DNA from: Enchytraeus crypticus
Lineage: Eukaryota; Annelida; Clitellata; Enchytraeida; Enchytraeidae
Assembly: GCA_905160935.1 (NCBI GenBank)
Contig: CAJHZI010000592.1
Span: forward strand, 31,001-95,000
Direction: 5' to 3'
Length of the DNA stretch: 64,000 bases
The notes under the pieces were generated by a model, which saw only the letters and a program-made list of their open reading frames with translations, was not told the DNA's origin and did no database searches. A program made the translations under genes and the position numbers. Below, one piece after another: positions 53,934-64,000 of the stretch (position 1 is the first letter of the stretch; each line of letters opens with the position of its first letter).

Positions 53934-54425
53934 CAGCTGCTGTAGCTAACAGCTGCTGTAGCTAACAGCTGCTGTAGCTAACAGCTGCTGTAGCTAACAG
54001 CTGCTGTAGCTAACAGCTGCTGTAGCTAACAGCTGCTGTAGCTAACAGCTGCTGTAGCTAACAGCTGCTGTAGCTAACAGCTGCTGTAGCTAACAGCTGC
54101 TGTAGCTAACAGCTGCTGTAGCTAACAGCTGCTGTAGCTAACAGCTGCTGTAGCTAACAGCTGCTGTAGCTAACAGCTGCTGTAGCTAACAGCTGCTGTA
54201 GCTAACAGCTGCTGTAGCTAACAGCTGCTGTAGCTAACAGCTGCTGTAGCTAACAGCTGCTGTAGCTAACAGCTGCTGTAGCTAACAGCTGCTGTAGCTA
54301 ACAGCTGCTGTAGCTAACAGCTGCTGTAGCTAACAGCTGCTGTAGCTAACAGCTGCTGTAGCTAACAGCTGCTGTAGCTAACAGCTGCTGTAGCTAACAG
54401 CTGCTGTAGCTAACAGCTGCTGTAG
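53931..54425 (+). repeat. 16-bp satellite starting at the PIGO stop codon
   Basis: About 31 near-perfect copies of TAACAGCTGCTGTAGC. The first TAA is the PIGO stop, so the array forms the start of the 3' UTR. The unit holds the palindrome CAGCTG and can pair with itself (GCTACAGCAGC/GCTGCTGTAGC). Confidence 0.97.
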
Positions 54426-55409
54426 CATTATGTTTCAGTGAGACGTACCTGACATTGTTCTTGGGTGAGGAACTGGACGCTAAATCTTGATTATAATTAA
54501 TTGATTGATTTAATTTTGATTACCACTCTGACTGGTCTGATTATCAGTCTGATTGTTCTGTCTACATATGATTCAATAAACTGAAGATAAAGTTACTTAT
54601 TTATATTTGACTTCTATATGACGTAACAAAAACTCAGAAATATTGGACGTAATACACAAAAATATCTCAATTTACCGAATACAAAATCTTCCAAATAAAA
54701 TGAAAATGCATTAATGCAGTCCCAACAGTAGCAACATGTATGATGTCGGAATGCAGAGAAAGCATAGATATACGTCATTAAGCGTGACTGGTTAAACAAG
54801 ATCTTAGAGACAAGCAGAAGCTTTCATATCACTGGACATGCCATTACATGTAGCGTCATTTTCTGAGTTCTAGTGCTACCACACTTTAAGAAAACAGGCC
54901 CAACTGTAACCACACATCAGAAAATAGGCCCAAATGTTACCATGCATCAGAAGACAGGCCCAAATGTAACCGCACATCAGAAAACAGGCCCAACTATTAC
55001 CACGCATCAGAAAACAAGCCCAAATGCTACCACACATCAGAAAACAAGCTCAACTTTTGCCAGACATCAGACAACAAGCCCAACTGTTACCACACATATC
55101 AGAACACATGTCCAAATGTAACCACACATCTCAAAACAGGCCCAAATGTTACAAAGCATCAGAAAACAGGCCCAAATGTAACCACCCATCAGAAAACAAG
55201 CCCAAATATTACCATACATCTGAAAACAGGCCCAACTGTTACTACACATCAGAAAACAGTCCCAAAGGTTACAATGCATCTAAAAATATGCCCAAATGCT
55301 ATCATTTTCTAGGAGGTTTGCTCCAATATCAGTAGAAGCTGTAGGGCGACTGGAGTTGTTGTTAAATGAGCAGTATGTAGAGAAATATAGGCAGCACTAG
55401 GTGTTGTTG
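54426..55409. other. Intergenic between convergent PIGO and DOLK
   Basis: 54440-54490 has a SINE-type tail (CCTGACATTGTTCTTGGGTG, AGGAACTGGACGCTAAATCT). The stretch 54876-55305 is a minisatellite. No exon supportable. Confidence 0.6.
54876..55305 (+). repeat. 30-bp minisatellite
   Basis: About 14 copies of CATCAGAAAACAGGCCCAAA plus TGTAACCACA with point variation. It gives artificial Thr/His-rich frames. Confidence 0.93.
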
Positions 55410-55639
55410 TTATATGAGCAGTATGTAGAGAAATATAGGCAGCACGAGGTTGTCTATCTGTGTGGTGTAGGCCTCACATAGGCTGACCAGCACTACACTA
55501 ACACAAGCTTTACTCCAGCCTGTCATCTCCACTGTCTCCCCTATAGGATGACATGCTGCTGCTAACCAGTACAGCAGAATCAGGAACAAGATCTGAGACA
55601 AGATGGCTGCCATCGTTCCTTCTATCGATTTACAGCAAC
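55410..55639 (-). CDS. DOLK: DOLK exon 11 (C-terminus)
   Basis: Acceptor TCTGCAG, stop TAA at 55410-55412. CCKSIEGTMAAILSQILF then LCEAYTTQIDNLVLPIFLY, the most diagnostic DOLK block. Confidence 0.94.
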
Positions 55640-57449
55640 CTGCAGAAATAATAGTGAATAAATATCACTTTATACTGTCTTACTGATACAATGATGACAG
55701 CAGTAGTAGCAGTTGCGTAATTTTCACCAATCCCACTCTTAGATAACTAATTTAACACAATTTCCACCAATCCCACTCTTAGATAACTAACCGAACATAA
55801 TTTCCACCAATACCACTCTTAGATAACTAACTGAACATAATTTACAGCAATCCCACTCTTGAAAAGTAATTTAACATAATTTCCACCAATCCTACTCTTA
55901 GATAACTAATTTAACGTAATGTTCACCAATCCCACTCTTAGATAACTAATTTAGTATAATTTCCACCAATCCCACTCTTAGATAACTAACTTAACATAAT
56001 TTCCACCAATCCCACTTTTAGATAACCAATTTAACACAAGTTCCACTTATAATTATCCTATACTCTTGATAACTAATTTAACACAAGTTCCACTAATCAT
56101 ATACTCTTAGATAACTAATTTAACACAAGTTCCACTAATCTTTTCTCTTGGAATGGCGCCCCTGCCCAGTAAATGTTAGTCGAAGCTGAGGACGGCATAG
56201 GGGGCTCACCTCATTATAAGCAGAATCCCCAAGAATAATATAATGAATGGAATATCATGTTAGATGATTTCAAGATCCACTCGTATGTGGACATGAAGAG
56301 GAAAACGTAAGACAGAGATGAGTGGAGGCGTTATATACCATGGACCTGCCAGTGTGCAGTGCACTACGAGAGAGAATAGTGAAGAAACCTGTCCACTTGT
56401 GGCGCCCCCTGCGTGAACCTACGACAGAAGCGGCAGAGTCACCAACCCCCACAGCAATGATGCCTGAGAACAGAGCCACAGGGATACCTGACAAATACGT
56501 AAAACACGATGTATTGTAAGATACACAGCATGTATTAACACTGAGATACCTGATAAATACATCAAATACGATGTATTGTAAGATACACAGCATGTATAAC
56601 ACTGAGCTACCTGATAAATATATCAAATACAATGTATTGCATGATACACAGCATGTATTAACACTGAGATACCTGATAAATACATCAAATACAATGTATT
56701 GTAAGATACACAGCATGTATTAACACTAAGATACCTGACAAATACATCATATGCAATGTATTGTAATATACACAGCATGTATTAACACCGAGATACATGA
56801 TAAATACATCATATGCAATGTATTGTAAGATACACAGCATGTATTAACACTGAGATACATGATAAATACATCATATGCAATGTATTGTAAGATACACAGC
56901 ATGTATTAACACTGAGATACCTGATAAATACATCATATGCAATGTATTGTAAGATACACAGCATGTATTAACACTGAGACACCTGATATATACAAAATGT
57001 ACAGTCTTGCACCAGCCTAGGACAATACTAAAGAGCAAGCTAGTCTGTTACCCTGCTCAACACTGCTGGTGGTGTTATAGGAGGCATTGAACCACAGCGG
57101 AAGTGCCACGCCCACTATGAGATAAATATGAGTCAGCAGAACATTTCCCTCGTCTTTCTCGTCTCTGAATACAGTGAAGTAGAGGTCAACCGCCTGACCC
57201 AGTGGTCTAATGTTCAATACTCGCACACTCTACTCAATCAATCAATCAATCAATCATACATAATAATAAATCATAATTCTCATTTTTGAATACAGTGAAA
57301 TGGATGTCTAAAACAAGCATGTAATTACTTTCTGACTCAGTAGTGTTATGTTAAGTTGGCAGAATATTAAAAAAAGATTCAGCATTTAGCGGTCTCACTG
57401 TTTACTATATGTTCAGTCATTAAAGAATAAATACAAGCATCTACTGATA

Positions 57450-57480
<31 letters not shown>

Positions 57481-60400
57481 CGTACCTCTAACATGACTAG
57501 TATGACCACGGCACAGGTCAGGGCTATGTAGGTCAGCTCAGCGTCCAGCAACAAGCCAGGTGTAGCAGCTGCTACAGCAAGCAGATGAAACTGCTTCCTC
57601 ACCTCCGTGCCTATACTACCAGAGCTAGCAGCTGGGCTAGCAGATGGGCTAACAGCTGGGCTAGCAGCTGGGCTAACAGCTGGGCTAGCAGCTGGGTTAA
57701 CACCTGGGCTAACAGCTGTACTAGCAGCTGCTTGCGGTGTGCCAATATCACCCGAGCTAACAGCTGGGCTAACAGCTATGTTAGAAGCTGCTTGCTGTGT
57801 GCCGATATCACCTGAGCTAACAGCTGGGCTAACAGCTGTGTTGGAAGCTGCTTGCTGTGTGCCGATATCACCTGAGCTAGCAGCTGGGCTAGCAGCTGAA
57901 CTAAAAGCTGCTTGCTGTGCTGAAGAAGAGAAATAAACTGAAGCAGTAGTGTACGATGAATGTCTAGCGTTAAGTTTATTACAGTCATCTGCCGTGCCAT
58001 CCATATCATCTGATTTACCCCTAATATCACCCATCGTTCTTCCATTAGCCTGAGTCACTGCCCCGCTATTAGTCTGATTCTCTGACTCAGCGTTTGTCGT
58101 CCTCACAGCACTATTAGTCTGCTTTACTGTTCCAGTCACGCTGCAGCCTCTAGTCTGCTTCACTGTCCCATCAGACTGACAGGAGCTCATGGTTTTCCAC
58201 GCGTTGAGACAGACCATAGCGAGAGCTATAGCGCAGCAGATGAGCCAATATATGAACAGTGATATCTACACATACACACACATATACACATAAACATACA
58301 CACACACATACGTGCAGGAATATTATAGCCATTTGTTTATATTGTTTATATTTACATACAACATTTACATCTTACATACATCAGCATCGTCTTCCCTTAA
58401 ATCCCAGTATATAACCAGGGTCGGGATGCGAATAGACAGTTTATCCAATCGTGTAAGTTTATATCATTTACATCTTACATTATACTTTATTATATATAAA
58501 TCATAATGAATGTCTGAATAGCATAGGGGTAACGTCATGAAGTTTTAAATGACGGATCCTAAGGTGAACTGAACTCTCGTGGGTTCGAATGCCAGCCGCG
58601 CTGATCTGAGAGTAAAATCTCGAACATTCACAGGACTGGTTACATGGAAAATGATCTAAAATGCTTAGCGGTTTAAACATGTGGTAATAGAAGTGATAGA
58701 TATCAACATAGTTGATCATTTCACGATAATGAGTGTTGTTTCTAATGTAACGTCTTGAGCCTGCGGCATAAAGAAACGTTTAGTAGCGATGTTAAATGAG
58801 TGAAACCTTGCGAATGCGTGAGCTGATTTTGTTGACGAGCCACGTGAAAAGATCAGCGTTGAAGAAGAAGAGAAGAATTGGTAACGAGAACAACAGCATG
58901 ACGCAAAGCACCAGACTGTAGTACGGCACCGTGCCTCTCAGCGCAGGCACCAGTGTCAGCATAACTAGCACAAGAGTGCAGGACAGCACCGCAGTCTACA
59001 ATAATAATAATAATAATAATAATAATAAAGATTTAACGTCCGTTTCCAGATCCAAGTATGATGTCAGGGACCTCCCCACAGCATACATCACTACAGATTA
59101 ATTCAACCCAGACCAATCTGCAAAGAAATTACAATACAATACAATAAAACAAATGAATGAAATAAGTAAAGAATATCAACTCCATTTACTTCAGTTCATT
59201 AGAGGTAGGTCATTTGAGGTCAGGTCATTTGAGGTCATGTCATTTGAGGTCAGATCATCTGAGATCCGGTCATTTGAGGTTAGATCATTTGAGGTCATGT
59301 TATTTGAGGTCATGTTATTTGAGGTCAGGTAATTTGAGGTCAGGTCATTTGAGGACAGGTCAATTGAGGTCATGTCATTTGAGGTAAGGTCATTTGAGGT
59401 CAGGTCATTTGAGGTCAGGTCATTTGAGGTCAATTTCTAACAACATTTTATTACAAAAAGCACTACAATACTTTCTGCTAAGGATGAAAACATTGAGAAT
59501 ATGATGAAAACTTTAGTAAGGAGAATTTGACGAAAGTGTTTGAAAGTGGGGGTGACAAACGCAAATATAGTGAAATATTTCTGAAGATGAATTAACTAGT
59601 AGTTTGTAAGCTCTTTAGACAATCGCAGTTGTCAGGTGATCAATCATCATGTTACTTATATTTCAAAAGATTAAAGCTAGATAGGCCCTTAAAGATACGC
59701 AGAATGAGAGAGAGTAGACTAACATACAGTAACATATTCAAAGAGATACAAAGAAAGAGAGAGAGAGAGAGATAGAGAGACAGACACAGAGAAATATAGT
59801 GAAAGAGACAGTGAGAGACAACAGTGACAACTCAGAGAGATTCGACATATAAAAGAGGAAGAGAGAGAAAGAGAGGAGAGGAAGAGAGAGAGATAGAGAG
59901 ACATACAATAACAAAGAGATCAGTCTGTATGTAGGGATCTACCAGACTCTCTCTCGTCCACTGGTCAGTCGTAGCTCTGTACGTCACATAGCCCAACCTC
60001 TGCGCATGTTATAACATCAATGAATCCATCAGTAAGTGAATGAATACATGCGTCAAACCCTACCTCTACAGCTGCTAAAACATCAATGAATCAATATAAC
60101 ATAAATGAATCAATCAATCAATAAGTGAATGAATACGCAAATCAAACCCTATCTCTACAGCTATCAGTATTTTAAAACATCAATCAGTATTTTCAAAAGC
60201 TTTAATATTTATTTTATTTATTTATTTCTAATTATGGCTATTTAAATGGGTACATGAGTTGTCAACACATCTCGACAGATTCTCCAGTACATCTTCATCT
60301 AAAAGCTACCATCATCCATGATCTCATACGTGACGACTAGAGTCTTCGGCGTAGGAATCGTTACCATAGTTACCTGCAGCGTAGCCTCGTAGATACGCTT

Positions 60401-63222
60401 CCCTGCACACAGCGTGAACAGACTGGTGCCCTGCGCCACTACAGCACTCTCTCCCACTGTAAAGCTATGCCGCAGACATCTGGTGAGTAAAATGTTAACT
60501 GATATCTGCACCACAATCAGGACCAGCAGCAGTGCTACCGCTTTTATATCTGCAATGACGTAACAAGTCGTCCACAATGATATCGAGTGCCATTAGTCTA
60601 GTTAAACAGACAAATACAGATAAATACAAGAGACAGACAAGTGTGAAACATAAGCTGCAAAGAGCCAAGGCCATCACAAGTGAAAATTATAACTGATGGA
60701 ATAGAAATACATAATTAAGATTTCAGTTGTTATTTAAATTCTTAGCTCAGTCCGTCAAAGTCGACTGTTTCTAGAGGAAATTTAACGTTTTTAAAGGCCA
60801 CACAAACACTAGTGACGACATTTACACACCTAATTCAGCATAGATTTGGTATGACAGCAGAGCGGCTGCAGCAACAGTTAAAATGTAGTCAGACAGCTGT
60901 CCAGCTCTGCTTGCATTGCTCCTCCCACTAGTGGCCTGACTCATCCCATCAGCTGCTGTCATCCAATCAACGCCTGGCTCATCTGAATACTGGTCAGTGA
61001 TTGGCTGACGGTTGTGCTTAAGTGCAGGTGTACTGAGATGTCTATCACTAAGTGCAGATGAACCTTTGTGGTTATTACTTGGTGCAGATGTACTTTGATG
61101 GTCATGTGTAGGTGCAGATGTACTTAAATGGTCATGAGTAGGTGCAGATGTACTTAGATTCCCTAGCTTATAAATGATATGATGAATGAAGAGAAGAGAG
61201 GCCAGGAATGAGGTCAAGCAGAACACTGTCAACAATGAGTCATCATCTACAACATCAAATAGTACAATCAATGAGTCATCATCTACAGCATCAATAGTAC
61301 AAATAACAGAAAACAATAATTTCAATGAGACTGAAAAATATTTTCTGAGTTTGCTAAATACTTCAATCATAGCGCTGCATCAAACAGTACCTTGTGTTGT
61401 GTTAGGGTATTCTATGTATATGACGTATATTCTATGTATATGATGTATATTCTATGTATATGACGTATATTCTATGTATATGATGTATATTCTATGTATA
61501 TGACGTATATTCTATGTATATGATGTATATTCTATGTATATGATGCATATCCTATGTATACCCTATGCATATCCTATGGTATCTAGGGTATCCTAATGGT
61601 GGATCAGTACATTGGCAATGCCTGACTAGAGCATTTCAGCTGTTCAAAGAGATAAACCAAGCTTTTAACTTCAGTTTACAAATTTTAGATTAAGTTCAGA
61701 TAAATCAGAGCTTCATAGAGACAAACAAGAACTAGACAAAGAGTAACCTGCTGCAGGCACAGTGATGTGCTCAGCGTCAGACGACAGTTTGTTAGAGACA
61801 GTGAGCAGAGCAGCGAGAGGCACCAGAGAGCAGCACTCTACCCCAGGATCTATCTTATAGGACGCCGCCCCCTTACCGGCCCCTCTAGTACAATACAGTA
61901 CAACGCAGTACAGTGCCGAAAACACAGTACAATAGAGTACAATAGAGTACAGTACAATACAATACAGTACAATACAATATATTACAATACAGTACATTAC
62001 AACACAGTACATTACAATCCGTACAGTACAATACAATACATTACAATACAATACAGTACAATACAGAATATTTCAATACAGTACAGTACAATACCATACA
62101 GTGCAGTAAGATACGGTAAAATAAAACTACAGTACAGTATTTTAAACTACAACACAGTTAAAAATAAATAGAAATTTAGAGTATATTGTAACAAAAAGAT
62201 CACAATTTATCCAGTAAGGCAGCAGAAGTTTAAGACCATATATAGTTAGGAATGGGTTAAACATTCGCTGTCAATAATATTATTTAAATGGTTATTATTT
62301 ACAGAAATCATAGTTTGGTACTTTTAGATGATGTAAGACCACAAGTGCTATAGATAATAATAAAATAAATACATTCAGACTTTTACCTATAAGCTTAACA
62401 GTGCATATATTTCTGTCTAATGAATTAAAAAGGTGATTTAAAGGTAAATCTAACAAATGCTACATTTCCCGATAGAGGATCAGTACCTGTATTGAGATAG
62501 ATAGAACCGAGGCAACGACCAATCTGGTGTTGTCGTTAACAGTTCATTTAATTGCCTGCCTAATTGAATGGTTTGAATGCAGCAGAGCAAAATTATCAGC
62601 CCTACAATCACACACAAAACAGTTCATTTTATTAACAACTGCATATAGATAATGCCTCGATAGTACAAGCCGTTAGAGATGTCCCTGACATTGCCTTATG
62701 GCGAGGAACCAGACATTAAATTCTTATTGATTGATTATTTGATTTATTAGCTATATCACATTTATCATACACACACAAGCATCCAATATTAGTTATTAAG
62801 AGCATTTATAAATAATAGTACCCATTGCAAATAAATAATAGATATTATTATAATATGCTCTGTGAAATAACTAATAATAAATTGGCATATGGCACTCAGT
62901 TAAATTATACGTCAATGCACATTTCAGAAATAAAATTACAAGATTAGGCCCCTACATCAGCAACAAATTTCAGATTTCATATATAGAATACTTGCCAATT
63001 TTAATTGTATAGTTCTTTTAAGTAGATATCGCATGACCTAATTGTTATTATTTGAGTGATTGACTGATGCACAGAATGACTCACCCGCAAAGTAATCATT
63101 ATACGTCAGGGTTTTATTAACAAGAGTCTGAGCGTATGCTAGCACCACACTGCTACACACAAGTACCGTGCAAAACATCTTCCCTCTTACTTCACTGCCC
63201 AAGCCCAACTCCACTGTACCGA
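55410..63222 (-). CDS. DOLK: Dolichol kinase
   Basis: CTP-dependent ER kinase making dolichyl phosphate, the last step of its biosynthesis. Eleven minus-strand exons: 63085-63222, 62487-62601, 61748-61884, 60830-61246, 60374-60549, 59943-59999, 58807-58995, 57486-58265, 57052-57229, 56389-56487, 55410-55639; all phases fit. From the ATG at 63178 it has about 823 residues (human 538, intronless). Family blocks: SFTVGESAVVAQG (exon 5), VRKQFHLLAVAAATPGLL (exon 8), VLNIRPLG and LLTHIYLIVGVALPLW (exon 9), GIIAVGVGDSAASVVGS (exon 10, CTP-binding region) and LCEAYTTQIDNLVLPIF (exon 11). Extra length comes from two repeat-bearing loops, STSAPTHDHQ in exon 4 and SPAVSSGDIGTQQAA in exon 8. The GTKKTFEGT motif is altered to GCCKSIEGT across the exon 10/11 border. 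The N-terminal end is less certain. Confidence 0.92.
55700..56135 (+). repeat. 40-bp minisatellite in DOLK intron 10
   Basis: About ten copies of ATAACTAATTTAACATAATT plus TCCACCAATCCCACTCTTAG. Confidence 0.93.
56145..56372 (-). repeat. Repeat families E and C (reverse)
   Basis: GGCGCCCCTGCCCAGTAAAT..GGGGCTCACCTCATTATAAG (E) followed by GGCGTTATATACCATGGACC, TGCCAGTGTGCAGTGCACTA (C). Repeat C ends about 15 bases before the exon 10 donor. Confidence 0.75.
56389..56487 (-). CDS. DOLK: DOLK exon 10 (CTP-binding region)
   Basis: Acceptor TTTGTCAG, donor ACAG/GTTTCT. GVGDSAASVVGSRRGRHKW matches human GVGDTVASIFGSTMGEIRW. Confidence 0.93.
56488..57005 (-). repeat. 62-bp minisatellite built on the DOLK exon 10 acceptor
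   Basis: About eight copies of GATACCTGATAAATACATCA, AATACGATGTATTGTAAGAT, ACACAGCATGTATTAACACT, GA (+ strand). On the minus strand each has TGTATTTATCAG/GTATCTC, a copy of the true acceptor GTATTTGTCAG/GTATCCC. Confidence 0.9.
57052..57229 (-). CDS. DOLK: DOLK exon 9
   Basis: Acceptor GAGTAG, donor CAGG/GTAACA. SVRVLNIRPLGQAVDLYF and LLTHIYLIVGVALPLWF match human YVRYFRIKPLGHTLRSFL and LILTHIYLLLGMSLPIWL. Confidence 0.93.
57440..57480 (+). repeat. (GATT)n microsatellite
   Basis: Clean GATT run beside the exon 8 donor; a CAAT run (57236-57256) also abuts the exon 9 acceptor. Confidence 0.9.
57486..58265 (-). CDS. DOLK: DOLK exon 8, membrane spans and long repeat loop
   Basis: Acceptor GTGTAG, donor AGAG/GTACGA, 260 codons. 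Begins ISLFIYWLICCAIALAMV (a membrane span), then a ~180-residue polar loop with repeats of AVSSGDIGTQQAASN type (three near copies at 57740-57900, and an AASPAVSP run at 57625-57720), and ends with RKQFHLLAVAAATPG. Confidence 0.92.
57610..57905 (-). repeat. In-frame repeats in DOLK exon 8
   Basis: 12-bp units GCTGGGCTAGCA/GCTGGGCTAACA and a ~66-bp unit with CTTGCTGTGTGCCGATATCA repeated three times. Confidence 0.9.
58380..58440 (-). repeat. Repeat family D fragment
   Basis: CATCGTCTTCCCTTAAATCC, CAGTATATAACCAGGGTCGG, GATGCGAATAGACAG. Confidence 0.7.
58500..58745 (+). repeat. tRNA-derived SINE family 2
   Basis: GAATAGCATAGGGGTAACGT, GTGGGTTCGAATGCCAGCCG, GATATCAACATAGTTGATCA and GATAATGAGTGTTGTTTCTA tail. 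Confidence 0.85.
58807..58995 (-). CDS. DOLK: DOLK exon 7
   Basis: Acceptor ATTGTAG, donor CAAG/GTTTCA. 63 codons of mostly membrane sequence (CTLVLVMLTLVPAL, YYSLVLCVMLLFSLPILLFF). Confidence 0.85.
59000..59125 (-). repeat. SINE family 3 tail (reverse)
   Basis: AATAAAGATTTAACGTCCGT, GTATGATGTCAGGGACCTCC, ACTACAGATTAATTCAACCC. Confidence 0.8.
59195..59432 (+). repeat. 15-bp tandem repeat TCATTTGAGGTCAGG
   Basis: About 15 copies with ATG/AGG/ATC variants. Confidence 0.95.
59750..59905 (+). repeat. (GA)n-rich region
   Basis: GAGAGA with GACA and AAAT interruptions, close to the exon 6 donor. Confidence 0.9.
59943..59999 (-). CDS. DOLK: DOLK exon 6 (57-bp)
   Basis: Acceptor GCGCAG, donor TCTG/GTAGAT, 19 codons RLGYVTYRATTDQWTRESL, phase 0 on both sides. 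It fills the short loop before exon 7. Homology is weak, so it is supported mainly by phase and position. Confidence 0.65.
60374..60549 (-). CDS. DOLK: DOLK exon 5
   Basis: Acceptor ATTGCAG, donor GCAG/GTAACT. ALLLVLIVVQISVNILLTRC and FTVGESAVVAQGTSLF match human VLLIFVYLNMILLYLLPRC and FTPGEALLVLGGISFV. Confidence 0.9.
60830..61246 (-). CDS. DOLK: DOLK exon 4 with repeat-bearing loop
   Basis: Acceptor GTTGTAG at 61247 (an alternative 36 bases upstream at 61283 is also in frame), donor TTAG/GTGTGT. A membrane span (LTVFCLTSFLASLLFIHHII), a polar loop with THDHLSTSAP repeats, then YILTVAAAALLSYQIYAEL. Confidence 0.87.
61247..61282 (-). repeat. DOLK: Duplicate of DOLK exon 4 acceptor and start (in-frame)
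   Basis: GCTGTAG/ATGATGACTCATTG precedes GTTGTAG/ATGATGACTCATTG by exactly 36 bases. Using the upstream site adds 12 codons, D-D-D-S-L-I-V-L-F-D-V-V, with no stop. Confidence 0.8.
61388..61585 (+). repeat. 20-bp tandem repeat TATTCTATGTATATGACGTA
   Basis: About nine copies alternating ATGACGTA and ATGATGTA. Confidence 0.95.
61748..61884 (-). CDS. DOLK: DOLK exon 3
   Basis: Acceptor TACTAG, donor GCAG/GTTACT. SLVPLAALLTVSNKL corresponds to the second membrane span; phases fit exons 2 and 4. Confidence 0.8.
61885..62135 (-). repeat. TACAGTACAATACAATA repeat before DOLK exon 3
   Basis: About 240 bases of 5-bp TACAG/TACAA/TACAT units. On the minus strand it forms a U-rich tract (TGTATTGTACTG) running into the acceptor GTACTAG. 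Confidence 0.92.
62487..62601 (-). CDS. DOLK: DOLK exon 2
   Basis: Acceptor GATTGTAG, donor ACAG/GTACTG. LIILLCCIQTIQLGRQLNEL and WSLPRFYLSQYR; phases fit both sides. Confidence 0.78.
62680..62740 (+). repeat. SINE tail variant
   Basis: GATGTCCCTGACATTGCCTT, ATGGCGAGGAACCAGACATT, AAATTCTTATTGATTGATT: same tail plan as SINE-3 and 54440-54490. Confidence 0.6.
63085..63222 (-). CDS. DOLK: DOLK first exon in view
   Basis: Donor GCGG/GTGAGT. ATG at 63178 starts MFCTVLVCSSVVLAYAQTL, a membrane span. In-frame codons continue upstream to an acceptor-like TTTAG at 63223 before a TGA, so an earlier coding exon is possible but none could be phased. Confidence 0.7.
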
Positions 63223-64000
63223 CTAAATATCATCAGAGTTAAATATAGATTAAATATACCACACTCCATTTAATTTCACATCACAATCCATAGCTATAAT
63301 AATAGAAAATAAATAATACACTATTTTGTCCATAATAATACCTAAAGAATTAAATGAATTAGGCATGGAAGTATAAGTAACCTATTTTAAATCTATGGAA
63401 AGGTGTTATATACAATAACAAACAAAACAAATTTTTTTATTATTACATAAATCCTCAAAAAAAACTTTAGCTAATGGTTAATTAGGAGTGATATTAGACA
63501 TGCAAGTAATTTTTTAAATTCTCATTAAAAAATTTCGCTCTTAAAATTTCTAGTAGCATTGATCGCTAGCAGCTAATAAGTTAATGGTGCGGAAAACATG
63601 TTCAAATCATACGATAACAAAATTATACCGATTATCAGTAAATATATATATATAAAACCATCAATTCAATTATTTTAATTTTAAACAAAAAGAGAGCTTT
63701 ATATCACGGTAGATAAGCTTGTAATTGTAATTCTCGCTTTTCCTTAGTAATAATATTACATTAATATTAACCTGATGAAAGATTTTGTTTACAAAATACA
63801 ATGACCTTTACCTTCCCAATCAAAACACATCTTCCACTTTCAATTTATTGTTTTCAACAAAAACGATTAGATTGCGACTGACCTCAACGATTTCATGACA
63901 ACATTAACACGGTTGAACCAATTCCAAGCCGAAGAGAATAAGGCAAGGGGATCAAAGCGATGCAAATCAAAACTACCAGTTCAAAGATGGCTTTAATAAT
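63223..64000. other. AT-rich 5' flank or first intron of DOLK
   Basis: No coding exon, SINE or tandem array recognised apart from a short ATATATATATA near 63644. It could hold the DOLK promoter or its first intron. Confidence 0.5.

Noticed and set aside
57441-58217. Separate minus-strand gene with Ala/Ser repeats
   Set aside because: Its ends carry DOLK membrane blocks and the splice borders at 58265 and 57486 keep phase with the neighbouring DOLK exons; it is DOLK exon 8.

Overview
This is a nuclear genomic window from an animal, most likely an invertebrate. The genes are split by spliceosomal introns with GT..AG borders, there is no operon structure, and much of the space is AT-rich simple repeat, minisatellite and tRNA-derived SINE. 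I cannot name the species. The gene set (cilia protein CFAP184/CCDC96, NIM1-type kinase, KDM2, PIGO, dolichol kinase, a C2H2 zinc-finger protein) is metazoan, and a lophotrochozoan or another repeat-rich invertebrate is plausible.

Layout. 308-7112 (+): CCDC96/CFAP184, 8 exons in view, 5' end missing. 7113-13630: SINEs, microsatellites and an old retrotransposon tail. 13631-17924 (+): a two-exon C2H2 zinc-finger protein with five clear fingers. 17925-24648: intergenic, SINE-rich, with a possible promoter near 21.9 kb. 24649-29935 (+): NIM1K, 3 exons. 31911-47678 (-): KDM2, 12 exons, carrying an RT retrotransposon and a 1.5 kb satellite in its introns. 48896-53933 (+): PIGO, 4 exons, divergent from KDM2 across about 1.2 kb. 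55410-63222 (-): dolichol kinase DOLK, 11 exons, convergent with PIGO. Exons were joined by checking splice sites, reading phase and colinearity with the families; every proposed junction keeps phase.

Two results stand out. First, the KDM2 JmjC domain has lost all three iron ligands and two 2-oxoglutarate contacts, while its CXXC, PHD, F-box and LRR parts look intact. It is predicted to be a non-catalytic CpG-island reader/scaffold. Second, many exons have their edge (acceptor plus exon start, donor plus exon end, or stop codon) copied in tandem into the neighbouring intron or 3' flank. At least eleven such cases occur in four genes. Most copies would hit an in-frame stop if spliced in, but one in DOLK gives an in-frame 12-codon alternative. 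This looks like a genome-wide process of minisatellite birth at exon borders.

The genes do not form a pathway cluster. PIGO (GPI-anchor ethanolamine phosphate transfer) and DOLK (dolichyl phosphate, needed for the mannose donor of GPI and N-glycans) are functionally linked ER genes lying tail to tail; I treat this as probably coincidental.
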